Part shown: piece after piece, positions 31,600 through 42,475 of the stretch | Position numbering within the stretch: position 1 is the stretch's first letter | How the letters are laid out: the number at the start of each line of letters is the position of its first letter | Source: Armigeres subalbatus | Lineage: Eukaryota; Arthropoda; Insecta; Diptera; Culicidae | Assembly (NCBI RefSeq): GCF_024139115.2 | Contig: NW_026943509.1 | Coordinates: forward strand, 24,380 to 88,379 | Direction of reading: 5' to 3' | DNA: 64,000 nucleotides | Position numbers and translations under genes: made by a program | Notes under the pieces: model-generated | Database searches by the model: none | The model's input: the letters and a program-made list of their open reading frames with translations, nothing else | Told to the model about the DNA's origin: nothing

Positions 31600-32585
31600 T
31601 ATTTACTCTATATAGTAATTACTTTATTGCTTAGGTAGAAACTTGAAGAGCCAAGAGCTGCCGTTTCTTGATCCTTCTATTCAACAGCGCTGTTTGTACC
31701 GTCGGTGGATTTCCAACCTTCAGCTATATCGAGAGTTTCCTGTGGGGAAGAGACATTTCTTAAGATTTTAGGTATTTGATGCCGTAATTGGGTGATTTTC
31801 CTTATACACATGCTCTGCTACCTAGATCTAAATTCGTAATAAACCCTTATCGTTTTCTTTCGCCTTACACACTTCCGCCATATGTTCCTTGAACCTTATA
31901 TCTAATGATCTTTTTGTTTGCTCTACATAGATTTTTTCACATTGGGAACACAATCTATTTTATAAACGTCTGCCTTATTCAACATTTCATTTATCCTTCG
32001 TTGAACTCAATAGGACTTGAGTTGTTGCTACTGGAGAATACTAGATCGATGAATTTCCTTAGTCGAGGCGTAGCTGGTTGGTGATGTGCTATCATATGGG
32101 ACCGAACCTCTTTTCAGCAGTCATCGATTTGGTGTCATGTTGTATGTCTTATTTCGTCGTAGGTCCTTTTCCTTCTTGTTGATGATCGCTCGTAGTCCTC
32201 TCCTGGTATCAGTTGATCTTCGCTGCTTCTGGGTGACATTGTAGTTCAGTTTTTCCTTCTTCTTCGCTCAGGGGTATCGTCTGGCATCCTGTTGGTACGA
32301 ATGGTTCGATGGCATATGGGGATGACTTCACGGTGTTCGTGGGCTTCCTGTAGATTTCGAGACTCATTGTATTTGCTTCCCTGATGACTATTAGTAGATC
32401 CAAGAAAGCGTAGTTTACTTTATTTTTCCTCTTCGAAGCGTAAATTTGATGTCCTTATGCACGTTGTTTATCGCTTCCAAAATCCTTGTAGATCCCTTCG
32501 GTTGATGATGAAATGTGAATGAAAATTGCCTGTAATCTAAATGGAGAGTACTTTAATTGTCTTAGACGGTTGATTAATTTCCTAC
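31600..32585 (-). mobile_element. Penelope-like element fragment with GIY-YIG remnant
   Basis: On the minus strand, the frame 32403-32209 reads MDLLIVIREANTMSLEIYRKPTN, the segment that follows the catalytic RT motifs in Penelope-like elements. Downstream, at about 31970-31880, the translation gives Y-K-I-D-C...C-E-K-I-Y-V-E-Q-T-K-R-S-L-D-I-R-F-K-E-H, which is the start of a GIY-YIG endonuclease (I-Y-V-x-Q-T, R, E-H). The catalytic Arg and following acidic/His positions are recognisable but frameshifted. Further down, A-E-H-V-Y-K-E-N-H-P fits the rest of the domain. RT motifs upstream are missing. Element class is inferred from this RT plus GIY-YIG arrangement, unique to Penelope-like elements. 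Confidence 0.7.
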
Positions 32586-32589
32586 CCGG

Positions 32590-33110
32590 CAAAGGGAATT
32601 GCGCACCCGCGCGCACTTCATCCCCTACGGACGGAATTCTTTTCCATCATCTGCCAATCGGCCAGAAGCGACGATCCGTCACCATATCGGTCCGAGGAGG
32701 CGTCAGATCTCAAGTGGACGGTCCACCAACCAGTCGTCAAGCTACCGGCCAGCGCGATTCATCGACTCGTCATTGAGCAATCACATCATTGCTCCCTGAC
32801 CAGAAGAAGTCGATCCCACCGGCAGGTCAATGATTAGAGTCATCAAACTCTATTTTGATTGGAGTGCGGCGTCCGAGGAGGGCGCCGCGGAGGAAAGTTT
32901 TTGTACCAGTCGTAGACTGAGGAATCGGGAATGTGCTGCTAAAGCCAAACAATATTTCTCGAGTCGGAAAACCACCGACAATCGCTTGGGTCCGCCTTCA
33001 CGGATTCGTGAAAATGCGTGCGTGAGCCCGTTTTTCCACCACCGAAAATTATCGTCGATTCAGGATGTTCGAGCAGCACACACTTGCCAAATATCAGTCA
33101 CTGCAACCCA
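32590..33110 (-). mobile_element. Unidentified GC-rich element, inverted copy, 5' part
   Basis: Reverse complement of the 29660-30075 segment with moderate divergence (shared GGGTCCGCC-TTCACGG, TCCTCCGCGGCGCCC region, CGATATGG.GACGGATCG). Frames 32519-32799 and 32830-33203 are plus-strand shadows without recognised domains. See the direct copy for discussion of identity. Confidence 0.45.
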
Positions 33111-33349
33111 TATGCAACCAAATCCAGTCACATTGGAGTTGCTGCAACCAAATCGATCAGAACTGTGCTACTTAACAGGCGTCGAATTTTAAAACGAACC
33201 TAGGGTTGAACCACAGTTCCAACCTAAGTGCTGTTGGAAGTGTTTTTTATTCAGGAAGTTGGAACTAGCAACCCTATAACCAGAGACCGGCGGAGGAAAA
33301 CTGTCGAAATGGCAACGTATGAAAATGTGAAATCGTGAAAATGATACTA
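33111..33349. other. Sequence before the gap, nothing recognised
   Basis: About 240 bp ending at an assembly gap. No gene or repeat recognised, apart from a short inverted pair GTTGGAA/TTCCAAC near 33210-33265. Confidence 0.4.
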
Positions 33350-33404
33350 NNNNNNNNNNNNNNNNNNNNNNNNNNNNNNNNNNNNNNNNNNNNNNNNNNN
33401 NNNN
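33350..33404. other. Assembly gap (55 N)
   Basis: A run of 55 undetermined bases. The adjoining sequence on the right begins inside a SINE tail, so the gap may represent repeat-caused breakage. Confidence 1.
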
Positions 33405-33625
33405 CTAGAAGTTAAGGTATTGCTTCAAGTTCATTTCCAATTCTAGCAGCTACTGCTAGAATAGTCAAGTTGAAGGTATAGGATAGAAATGGAAACGGTA
33501 TGACTTCCATACCGATTGCTAGAACATGAGAAATATAGAGAAAGATACAAAGTAGGAAAATGGAACGGACCTGGGATTGAACCCACGACCTCCTGCGTAT
33601 GAGGCAGAAGCAGTAGCCATATGTA
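33405..33625 (-). mobile_element. tRNA-derived SINE, minus strand
   Basis: Read on the minus strand: ATGGCTACTGCTTCTGCC, a B box GTGGGTTCAATCCCAGG, then TTTCCTACTTTGTATC, ATCGGTATGGAAGTCATACC and CTAGCAGTAGCTGCTAGAAT. This matches a tRNA-headed SINE common in Aedes as I know it. Its tail runs into the N gap. The 134-codon minus frame through it (33412-33816) is a chance frame. Confidence 0.65.
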
Positions 33626-33841
33626 TTAAAACCTTTCGAAATTCTCATGCAGAACTGTATTAAAATCTGACATCCGTTGGTTGGGTCTGGGTGTAGCAAT
33701 CTGTGTAGTTTTGTACTTTTTGGGCCATATTTGAACCGATTGGCAGTGGTAAACGGATTCACCGAGTCCCGGTTCAAAGGTCTATTAAAAAAAAACCGTA
33801 TTGTTACAGATTTCATGATTTCAAAAGAAGTGTCGTTTTTA

Positions 33842-34096
33842 ATTACTATGTCTGAAACTTGATTTGCGCAACTGTGGAAGACTTAGTTCGAAAAATTTAT
33901 TGGATGGTAACCACTTCCTTAGATGGGGTTTGATCCCACGAAACCAGTACTCTAGGCAGGTGCTTTCCCTACTAAGCTACGAAGGACCAGTAGCCTCCTG
34001 ACCTGCGGAGGCAGATGGCAACCATCCAATACATTTTTCGAAATAAATCTTTCACATGTTGTGCAATTGCACAAATCAAGTTTCAGACTTAGTAAT
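33842..34096 (-). mobile_element. SINE-like foldback with tRNA-like core
   Basis: Outer arms are inverted repeats: 33842-33908 (ATTACTATGTCTGAAACTTG ... TTGGATGGT) pairs with 34020-34096 (ACCATCCAATAC ... CAAGTTTCAGACTTAGTAAT). Between them the minus strand reads a tRNA-like head, TCGTAGCTTAGTAGGGAAAG (A box) and GTGGGATCAAACCCCATC (B box), related to the SINE head at 23243. Two SINE tails in opposite orientation around one head may result from recombination or from two nested insertions. Confidence 0.6.
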
Positions 34097-34132
34097 CGAT
34101 TTCCACATCGGGTGGCTTTTACCCGAAATATG

Positions 34133-34330
34133 AGGCTGGAAATGTTACCCTGCGCCATACCACCCTGCAGCCAATTCCTTTTAGTACAATAAGTTTTAGT
34201 ACAGCTTGTTACCATACCATACCACCTGCAAGAAATTACAAGTAGATTAAACAAGTTTCTCGGTATCAGGAAACGGTTACATTACTAATAAAACTAGGAG
34301 CTCTTGGAACCAGAATGAACTTGCAGGATG
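34133..34330 (-). repeat. Satellite edge module, copy B (inverted)
   Basis: Reverse complement of 1229-1435: AGGCTGGAAATGTTACCCTG, CCATACCACCCTGCAGCC, AATTCCTTTTAGTACAAT, AAGAAATTACAAGTAGATTA, TAATAAAACTAGGAGCTC. It differs from copy A by a few substitutions and small indels. It abuts satellite array 2, which is also in reverse orientation, so array and border are inverted together. Confidence 0.8.
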
Positions 34331-37300
34331 GTTCACACACCATCTGCAAGCACAGAAATAATTTCAAAATATTTAAAATATTATAATGCAGCAGGGACTC
34401 TTGGGGACCAGAATAAGCTTGCAGGAGGTCACCACCACCCTGCAGCACAGAAATAATTTTCAAAAATATTTAAAAATTTTCATGCAGCAGGGACTTGGGG
34501 ACAGAATAAGCTTCAGGATGGTCTCACCACACCACCTGCAGCACAGAAATAATTTTCAAAAAAATTTAAAATATTCTAATGCAGCAGGGACTCTTGGGAC
34601 CAGAATAAGCTTGCAGGACGGTCACCACACCACCCTGCAGCACGAAATAATTTTCAAAAATATTTAAAAATATTTTCATGCAGCAGGACCTTGGGGACCA
34701 GAATAAGCTTGCAGGATGTCATACCACACCACCTGCAGCACAGAAATAATTTTCAAAAATATTAAAAATATTAATCAGCAGGGACTTTGGGGACCAGAAT
34801 AAGCTTGCAGGATGGTCATAACCACCCTGCAGCAAGAAATAATTTTCAAAAATTTAAAATATTTAATGCAGCAGGGACCTTGGGGACCAGAATAAGCGCA
34901 GCACTTACACCACCCTTCAGCACAGAAATAATTTTCAAAAATATTTAAAAATATTTAATCAGCAGGGACTTTAGGCAGAAAGCTTGCAGGATGGTCCTAC
35001 ACACCACCTGCAGCACAGAAATAATTTTCAAAATATTTTAAAATATTTAATGCAGCAGGACCTTGGGGACCAGAATAAGCTTGCAGGAAGGTCATCACCC
35101 ACCCCTGCACAGAAATAATTTTCAAAAATATTTAAAATATTTATGCAGCAGGGACTTGGGGACCAGAATAAGCTTGCAGGATGGTCTACACACCACCTTG
35201 CAGCACAGAAAAATTTTCAAAAATATTTTAAAATTTAATGCAGAGGGACCTTGGGGAACAGAATAAGCTTGCAGGAAGGTCACACACCACCCTGCAGCAC
35301 AAAATAATTTTCAAAAATATTAAATATTATAATGCAGCAGGGACTTTGGGGACCAGAATAAGCTTGCAGGATGGTTCCCACACCACCTGCAGCACAGAAA
35401 TAATTTTCAAAAATATTTTAAAATATTGTAATGCAGCAGGGACCTTGGGACCAGAATAAGCTTGCAGGATGGTCATACACCACCCTGCAGCACAAAATAA
35501 TTTTCAAAATATTTTAAAAATATTGTAATGCAGCAGGACCTTTGGGAACAGAATAAGCTTGCAGGAGGTCTTCAACACCCTGCAGCACAGAAATATTTCT
35601 TAAAAATATTTAATAATATTTCAATGCAGCAGGGACCTTGGGGACAGAATAAGCTTGCAGGATGTATACCACACCACCCTGCAGCACAGAAATAATTTTC
35701 AAAAAATATTAAAAAAATTCTAATCAGCAGGGACTTTGGGGACCAGAAGCTTGAGGATGGTTCACTACACACCTGCAGCACGAAATAATTTTCAAAATAT
35801 TTAAAATATTTAATGCAGCAGGGACCTGGGGACCAGAATAAGTTCAGGATGGTTATACCACACCACCCTTCAGCAAGAAATAATTTTCAAAAATATTTAA
35901 AAATATTTAATGCAGCAGGGACCTTGGGGACCAGAATAAGCTTGCAGGACATTTACCACACCACCTGCAGCACAGAAATAATTTTCAAAAATATTTAAAA
36001 TATTATAATGCAGGGACTTTGGGGACCAGAATAAGCTTGCAGGATGGTCATACACCACCCCTGCAGCACAGAAATAATTTTCAAAATATTTAAAATATTC
36101 TAATGCAGCAGGACCTTGGGGACCAGAATAAGCTTGCAGGAAGGTTTACCACACCACCCTTCAGCACAGTGAAATTTCAAAAATATTAAAAAATTCTAAT
36201 GCAGCAGGGACCCTGGGGACCAGAATAAGCTTTCAGGATGATTTACACACCACCCTGCAGAGAGAAATTTTTCAAAAATATTTAAAATATTCTAATAGCA
36301 GGGACCTTGGGGACCAGAATAAGCTTGCAGGATGGTCATACCACACCACCTGCAGCACAGAAAATTTTCAAAAATATTTTAAATATTTAATGCAGCAGGG
36401 ACCTTTAACAGAATAGTTGCAGAAGGTCACACCACCCTGCAGCACAGAAATAATTTTCAAAAATTTAAAATATTTAATAGCAGGGACCTTGGGGACCAGA
36501 ATAAGCTGCAGGATGGTTGCACACCACCCTGCAGCACAAAAATAATTTTCAAAAATATTTATAAATATTCTAATGCAGCAGGGACCCTAGACCAGAATAA
36601 GCTTGCAGGATGGTCATACCACACCACCTGCAGCAAGAAAAATTTTCAAAAATATTTTAAAAATATTTAATGCAGCAGGGACCTTGGAACAGAATAAGCT
36701 TGCAGGAAGGTTACACACACCACCCTGCAGCACAGAAATAATTTTCAAAATATTTAAAATATTAGAGCAGGGACCTTGGGGACCAGAATAAGCTGCAGGA
36801 TGGCTATACCACACCACCCCAGCACAGAAAAATTTTCAAAAATATTTTAATATTCTAATGCAGCAGGGACCCTGACAGAATAAGCTTGCAGGATGGTTAC
36901 ACACACCACCCTGCAGCACAAAAATAATTTCAAAAATATTAAAAATATTCTAATGCAGCAGGGACCTTTGGGGAGCAGAATAAGCTTGCAGGATGGTCCA
37001 TACACCACCCTGCAGCACAGAAATAATTTTCAAAAATATTTTAAAATATTTAATGCAGCAGGGACCTTGGGGAACAGAATAAGTTGCAGGAAGCATACAC
37101 ACCACCCTTCAGCACAGAAATAATTTTCAAAATATTAAAAATATTCTAATGCAGCAGGGACCCTGGGGACCAGAAAAGCTTGCAGGAAGGTTCACACCAC
37201 CCTGCAGCAAGAAATAATTTTCAAAATATTTAAAAATATTTTCATGCAGCAGGGACTTTGGGGACAGAATAAGCTTGCAGGATGGTCCCACACACCACCT

Positions 37301-39725
37301 GCAGCACAGAAAAATTTTCAAAAATATTTAAAATATTTAATGCAGCAGGGACCTTTGGGACAGAATAGTTGCAGGAAGGTCATACCACACCACCCTTCAG
37401 CACAGAAATAATTTTCAAAAATATTAAAAATATTCTAATGCAGCAGGGACCCTGGGGACCAGAATAAGCTTGCAAGATGGTCATACCACACCCCCTGCAG
37501 CACAGAAATATTTCAAAAATATTTTAATATTCTAATGCAGCAGGGACCCTGGGAGACCAGAATAAGCTTGCAGGATGGTCAAACACCACCCTGCAGCACA
37601 GAAATAATTTTTAAAAATATTTAAAAATATTTAATGCAGCAGGGACCTTGGGGAAGAATGCTTGCAGGATGATTACCACACCACCCTGCAGAGAAATTTT
37701 TCAAAATAATTTAAAATATTTAATGCAGCAGGGACCTTGGGGACCAGAATAAGCTATGCAGGATGGTATACAACACCACCTGCAGCACAGAAATAATTTT
37801 CAAAAATATTTTTAATATTCTAATGCAGCAGGGACCCTGGGGACCAGAATAAGCTTGCAGGATGGTCATACACACCACCCTGCAGCACAGAAATAATTTC
37901 AAAAATATTAAAAATATTCAATGCAGCAGGGACCCTGGGGACCAGAATAAGCTTGCAGGATGTTACCACACCACCCTGCAGAAGAAATTTTTCAAAAATA
38001 TTTAAAATATTTAATGCAGCAGGACCTTTGGGGACCAGAATAAGCATACAGGATGGACATCCCACACCACCCTGCAGCACAAAAAATTTTCAAAAATATT
38101 AAAAATATTCTAACAGCAGGGACCTTTGGGGAGCAGAATAAGCTTGCAGGATGGTCCATACACCACCCTGCAGCACAGAAATAATTTTCAAAATATTTTA
38201 AAATATTTAATGCAGCAGGGACCTTGGGGAACAGAATAAGCTTGCAGGAAGGTCATACACACCACCCTCAGCACAGAAATAATTTTCAAAAATATTAAAA
38301 ATTCTAATGCAGCAGGGACCCTGGGGACCAGAATAAGCTGCAGGATGGTTCATACACCACCCCTGCAGCACAAAAATAATTTTCAAAATATTAAAAATAT
38401 TCTAACAGCAGGGACCTTTGGGGAGCAGAAAGCTTGCAGATGGTCTCACACCACCCTGCAGCACAGAAATAATTTTCAAAAATATTTTAAAATATTTAAT
38501 GCAGCAGGGACCTTTGGGGACAGAATAAGCTTGCAGGATGATTACCACACCACCCTGCAGAGAAATTTTTCAAAATAATTTAAAATATTTAGCAGCAGAC
38601 CTTGATGAACAGAATAAGCTTGCAGGAAGGTTTCACACCACCCTGCAGCAAGAAATAATTTTCAAAATATTTAAAAATTCTATGGCAGGACCTTGGGGAC
38701 TATTCTAATGTAGAAATTTTCAAAATAATTTAAAATATTCTAAAGAGCGGACCTTGGGGAAAGATAAGCTTGCAGGATGGTCATACCACCACCCTGCAGC
38801 ACAGAAATAATTTTCAAAAATATTTAAAAATATTTAATGCAGCAGGACCTTGGGGACCAGAAAGCTTGCAGGATGGTCCTACACACCACCCTGCAGCACA
38901 AAAATAATTTCAAAAATATTTTAAAATATTTAATGCAGCAGGGACCCTTGGGGACCAGAATAAGCTTGCAGGATGGTCATACCACACCACCTGCAGCCAG
39001 AAATAGTTTTCAAAAATATTTAAAATATTCTAAAGCAGCAGGGACCTTGGGGACCAGAATAAGCTTGCAGGATGATTTTACCACACCACCCTGCAGAGAG
39101 AAATTTTCAAAAAATTTAAAATATTTAATGCAGCAGGACCTTGGAGAACAAAATAAGCTTGCAGGATGGCTTACAACACCCTGCAGCACAGAAATAATTT
39201 TCAAAAATATTTAAAAATATTCATGCAGCAGGGACCTTTGGGGACTATTCTAATGTAGCAGAAATTGTTTCAAAAATATTTAAAAATATTCTAATGCAGG
39301 GGACCTTGGGGAAAGATAAGCTTGCAGGATGGTCATACACACCACCCTGCAGCACAGAAAATTTCTAAAAAATATTGACTAATAAGCATGCAGATGTCAG
39401 GACCTTTGGGGACCAGAATATGCTTGGATGGTCATACACACCACCCTGCAACACGAAATATTTCAAAAATATTTAAAAAAAATTCAATGCAGCAGGGACT
39501 GGTGGACCAGAATAAGCTTGCAGGATGGTCATACCACACCACAGAAATAATTTTCAAATTTTTTTTTAAATATTCCTTGGGGAACAGAATAAGATTGCAG
39601 ATGGTTACCACACACCCTGCAGAGCATTATTTTCAAAATATTTAAAAATATTTTAATGCAGCAGGAACTTGGGGACCAAATAAGTTGCAGGATGGCTAAC
39701 ATGCAGCAGAGAAATGTTTCAAAAA
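34331..39725 (-). repeat. 103-bp satellite, array 2a, indel-rich
   Basis: Same satellite as arrays 1 and 3 but on the opposite strand (AATGCAGCAGGGACCTTGGGG, CCAGAATAAGCTTGCAGGAT, CACCACCCTGCAGCACAGAA, AATAATTTTCAAAAATATTT). Unlike array 3, nearly every monomer lacks one to several single bases, mostly in doubled or homopolymer positions (CACCACCTGC for CACCACCCTGC, ACTTGGG for ACCTTGGGG), so many monomers are below 103 bp. Substitutions are much rarer than deletions. This error profile looks like uncorrected long-read sequence, not natural divergence. Toward 38700-39700 there are also partial monomers (GGGGACTATTCTAATGTAG). All open frames here are by-products. Confidence 0.9.
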
Positions 39726-39734
39726 AAAAAAAAA

Positions 39735-39900
39735 ATCGATCGTTGTCGAGAACCATTTTCAACGGATTACTTAATTCTCATGTACGCAGGTGTGAACGAT
39801 GAGTTCTTCTAACATGATGCTATCGTGGTTCATCCCCCTCCATGTCCGTCGCTATCTAATTTCACATAGATGACAGAAGTATCCTTCTGAAAATTTGTGC
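39735..39900 (-). mobile_element. Short RTE-clade fragment inside satellite, copy 1
   Basis: Starts ATCGTTGTCGAGAACCATTT-TCAACGG after an A run (39720-39735) and continues as a strongly decayed match to 41925-42090 (GGTGTGAACGATGAG, ATGATGCTATCGTGGTTCAT, CCATGTCCGTC). This is the reverse complement of the RTE C-terminal region near 22270-22450. Satellite resumes at about 39905. Confidence 0.65.
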
Positions 39901-39904
39901 GTTA

Positions 39905-41915
39905 GTCCTCCTACCACACCACCCTGCAGGACAAAAATAATTTCAAAATATTTAAAATATTCAGCAGCAAGGACCCTGGGGACCAGAATAAGCTTGCAGG
40001 ATGGTCATACACACCACCCTGCAGCACAGAAAATGTTCTTAAAAATATTTAAAAATATTTCAATTCAGCAGAGACCTTTGGGATCATAATAAGCTTGCAG
40101 GATGATTATACCGCACCACCCTTCAGAGAGAAATTTTCTAAAAATAATTTAAAATATTTAATGCAGCAGACCTTGGGGACCAGAATACATGCAGGATGGT
40201 CATACACACCACCCTGCAGCACAGAAATACAAAAATTTTTAATATTCTAATGCAGCAGGGACCTTGGGGACGAATAAGTTGCAGGATGGTCCATACACCC
40301 CTGCAGCACAGAAATAATTTTCAAAAATATTTTAAAATATTATGCAGCAGGGACCTTTGGGGAACAGAATAAGCTTGCAGGAAGGTCATACCACACCACC
40401 CTCAGCACAGAAATCAAAAATATTAAAAATATTCTAATGCAGCAGGGACCCTGGGGACCAGAATAAGCTTGCAGGAAGGTTCTACCACACCCTGCAGCAC
40501 AGAATAATTTTCAAAAATTTAAAATATTTTCATGCAGCAGGGACTTTGGGGACCAGAATAAGCTTGCAGGTGGTCCTACCACACCACCTGCAGCACAGAA
40601 AAATTTTCAAAAATATTTTAAAATATTTAATGCAGCAGGGACCTTGGGGAACAGAATAAGCTTGCAGGAAGGTCATACCACACCACCCTTCAGCACAGAA
40701 TAATCAAAATATTAAAAAATATTCTAATGCAGCAGGGACCTTGGGGACCAGAATAAGCTTGCAGGATGGTCATACACACCACCCTGCAGCACAAAATAAT
40801 TTTCAAAATATTTAAAATTCTAATGCAGCAGGGACCTTGGGGACCAGAAAAGCTTGGAGATGGTCTACCACACACCCTGCAGCACAAAAATAATTTTCAA
40901 AAATATTTAAAATATTCTAATGCAGCAGGGACCTTTGAACAGAATAAGCTGCAGGATGGTCATACACACCACCCTGCAGCACAGAAATAATTTTCAAAAT
41001 ATTTTTAATATTCTAATGCAGCAGGGACCTGGACCAGAATAGCTTTCAGGATGGTCTCACACGAGGATGGTCACTGCACACCACCCCGCAGCACAGAAAT
41101 ATCAAAAAAAAAAATTCTCATGCAGCAGGGACCTTGGGGACCAGATAAGCTTGCAGGATGGTCATCACACCACCTGCAGCACAGAAATAATTTTCAAAAT
41201 ATTTAAAAATATCTAATGCAGCAGGGACTTGGAGACCAGAATAAGCTTGCAGGATGTCAACCACACCACCCTGCAGCACAGAAATAATTTTCAAAAATAT
41301 TTTAAATATTCTAATGCAGCAGCGGCCATAGGGACCAGAATAAGATTGCAGGATGGTCTCACACACCCTGCAGCACAGAAATAATTTTCAAAAATTTAAA
41401 AATATTCTCATGCAGCAGGGACCTTGGGGACCATTATTAGAAAGAGAACCAGAATTAGTAGAGAAATTTTCAAAAATATTTAAAATATTCTAATGCAGCG
41501 GACCCTGGGAACAGAATAGTTGCAGGATGGTCATACCACCACCCTGCAGCACAGAAATAATTTCAAAAATATTAATAAGCATGCAGGATCTCCTGGGGAC
41601 AGAATAAGCTTGCAGGATGGTCATACCACACCACCCTGCAAACAGAAATAATTTCAAAAATATTTAAAAAAATTCTAATGCAGCAGGACTGGTGACTAAT
41701 GCTTGCAGGATGGTCATACCACACCACAGAAATAATTTTCAATTTTTTAAATATTCCTTTGGGAACAGAATAAGATTGCATGGATGGTTTACACACATCA
41801 CCCAGAGCAGAGATATTTTCAAAAATAAAAATATTTTTAATGCAGCAGGACTTGGGGACCACCATAGTTTGCAGGATGGTCAATATTTGCAGCAGAGAAT
41901 TTGTTCTCAAAAATA
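39905..41915 (-). repeat. 103-bp satellite, array 2b, indel-rich
   Basis: Continuation of the minus-oriented satellite with the same deletion-rich profile. Near 41040-41075 a monomer fragment (CAGGATGGTCTCACACGAGG) is inserted, and 41440-41460 has non-satellite GAAAGAGAACCAG. The last ~340 bp (41575-41915) repeat the distinctive broken monomers of 39370-39720. Confidence 0.9.
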
Positions 41916-41924
41916 AAATTTCGA

Positions 41925-42400
41925 ATCGTTGTCGAGAACCATTTTCACCGGATTACTCTGACATTCTGGCTACGTGTCCGGCCCATCGTGGTGAACGATG
42001 GATGGTTCTTTCAACAGCTGATGCTACTCGTGGTTCATTCGCCTCCTCCATGTCCCGTCCGCTATCTCACCCCCACCATAGATGGTACGCAGCATCTTCC
42101 TTTCGAAAATTCCAGTGGCGTCCTCCACGAGCATCGTCCAGGTATCGTGTCCGTAGAGAACTACCGGTCGAATAAGGGTTTTGTAGATTTTCAATTTGGT
42201 ACGGCGGCGAACCTAATTCGATCGGACCGTTTTGCGGAGTCCAAAGTACGTACCTGCCATGCCACGATGCGTCTCCGAATTTCTGCTGGTATCGCTATCG
42301 GCGGTCACCAGTGAGCCCAAGTACACGAATTCTTCAACCACCTCGATTTCGTCACCACCGATTAGACCTGTGCGCCGAAGTATTTGTGAACGGCGGCGGC
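41925..42400 (-). mobile_element. RTE-clade LINE copy 3, fragment
   Basis: Reverse complement of the RTE C-terminal region (about 22030-22450 of copy 1): GTCGAGAACCATTTTCACCG, GACATTCTGGCTACGTGTCC (antisense of W-A-G-H-V-A-R-M), AGCATCGTCCAGGTATCGTG, CAAGTACACGAATTCTTC. Both ends are truncated: the LINE 3' tail is absent, and at the other end it runs into a CGGCGT-rich block. Open frames 41780-42314 are antisense shadows. Confidence 0.75.
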
Positions 42401-42475
42401 GTAAGGCCACTTTTACACCGGCGGCGGCGTCACGCCGTTCGGGGACGGCGGCGGCGGCGTGACTCGGCGTGAATA
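42385..42475. repeat. CGGCGT-rich block 1
   Basis: About 90 bp of CGGCGGCGGCGT-type sequence, far GC-richer than its surroundings (GCGTCACGCCGTTC, GGACGGCGGCGGCGGCGTG). It adjoins the RTE copy at 41925-42400. A second such block at 49675-49765 adjoins the RTE copy at 49780, at a similar place in the LINE. Confidence 0.7.

Noticed and set aside
41780..42314. 131- and 137-codon plus-strand ORFs
   Set aside because: They are antisense to the RTE C-terminal fragment, whose minus strand carries the recognisable words.
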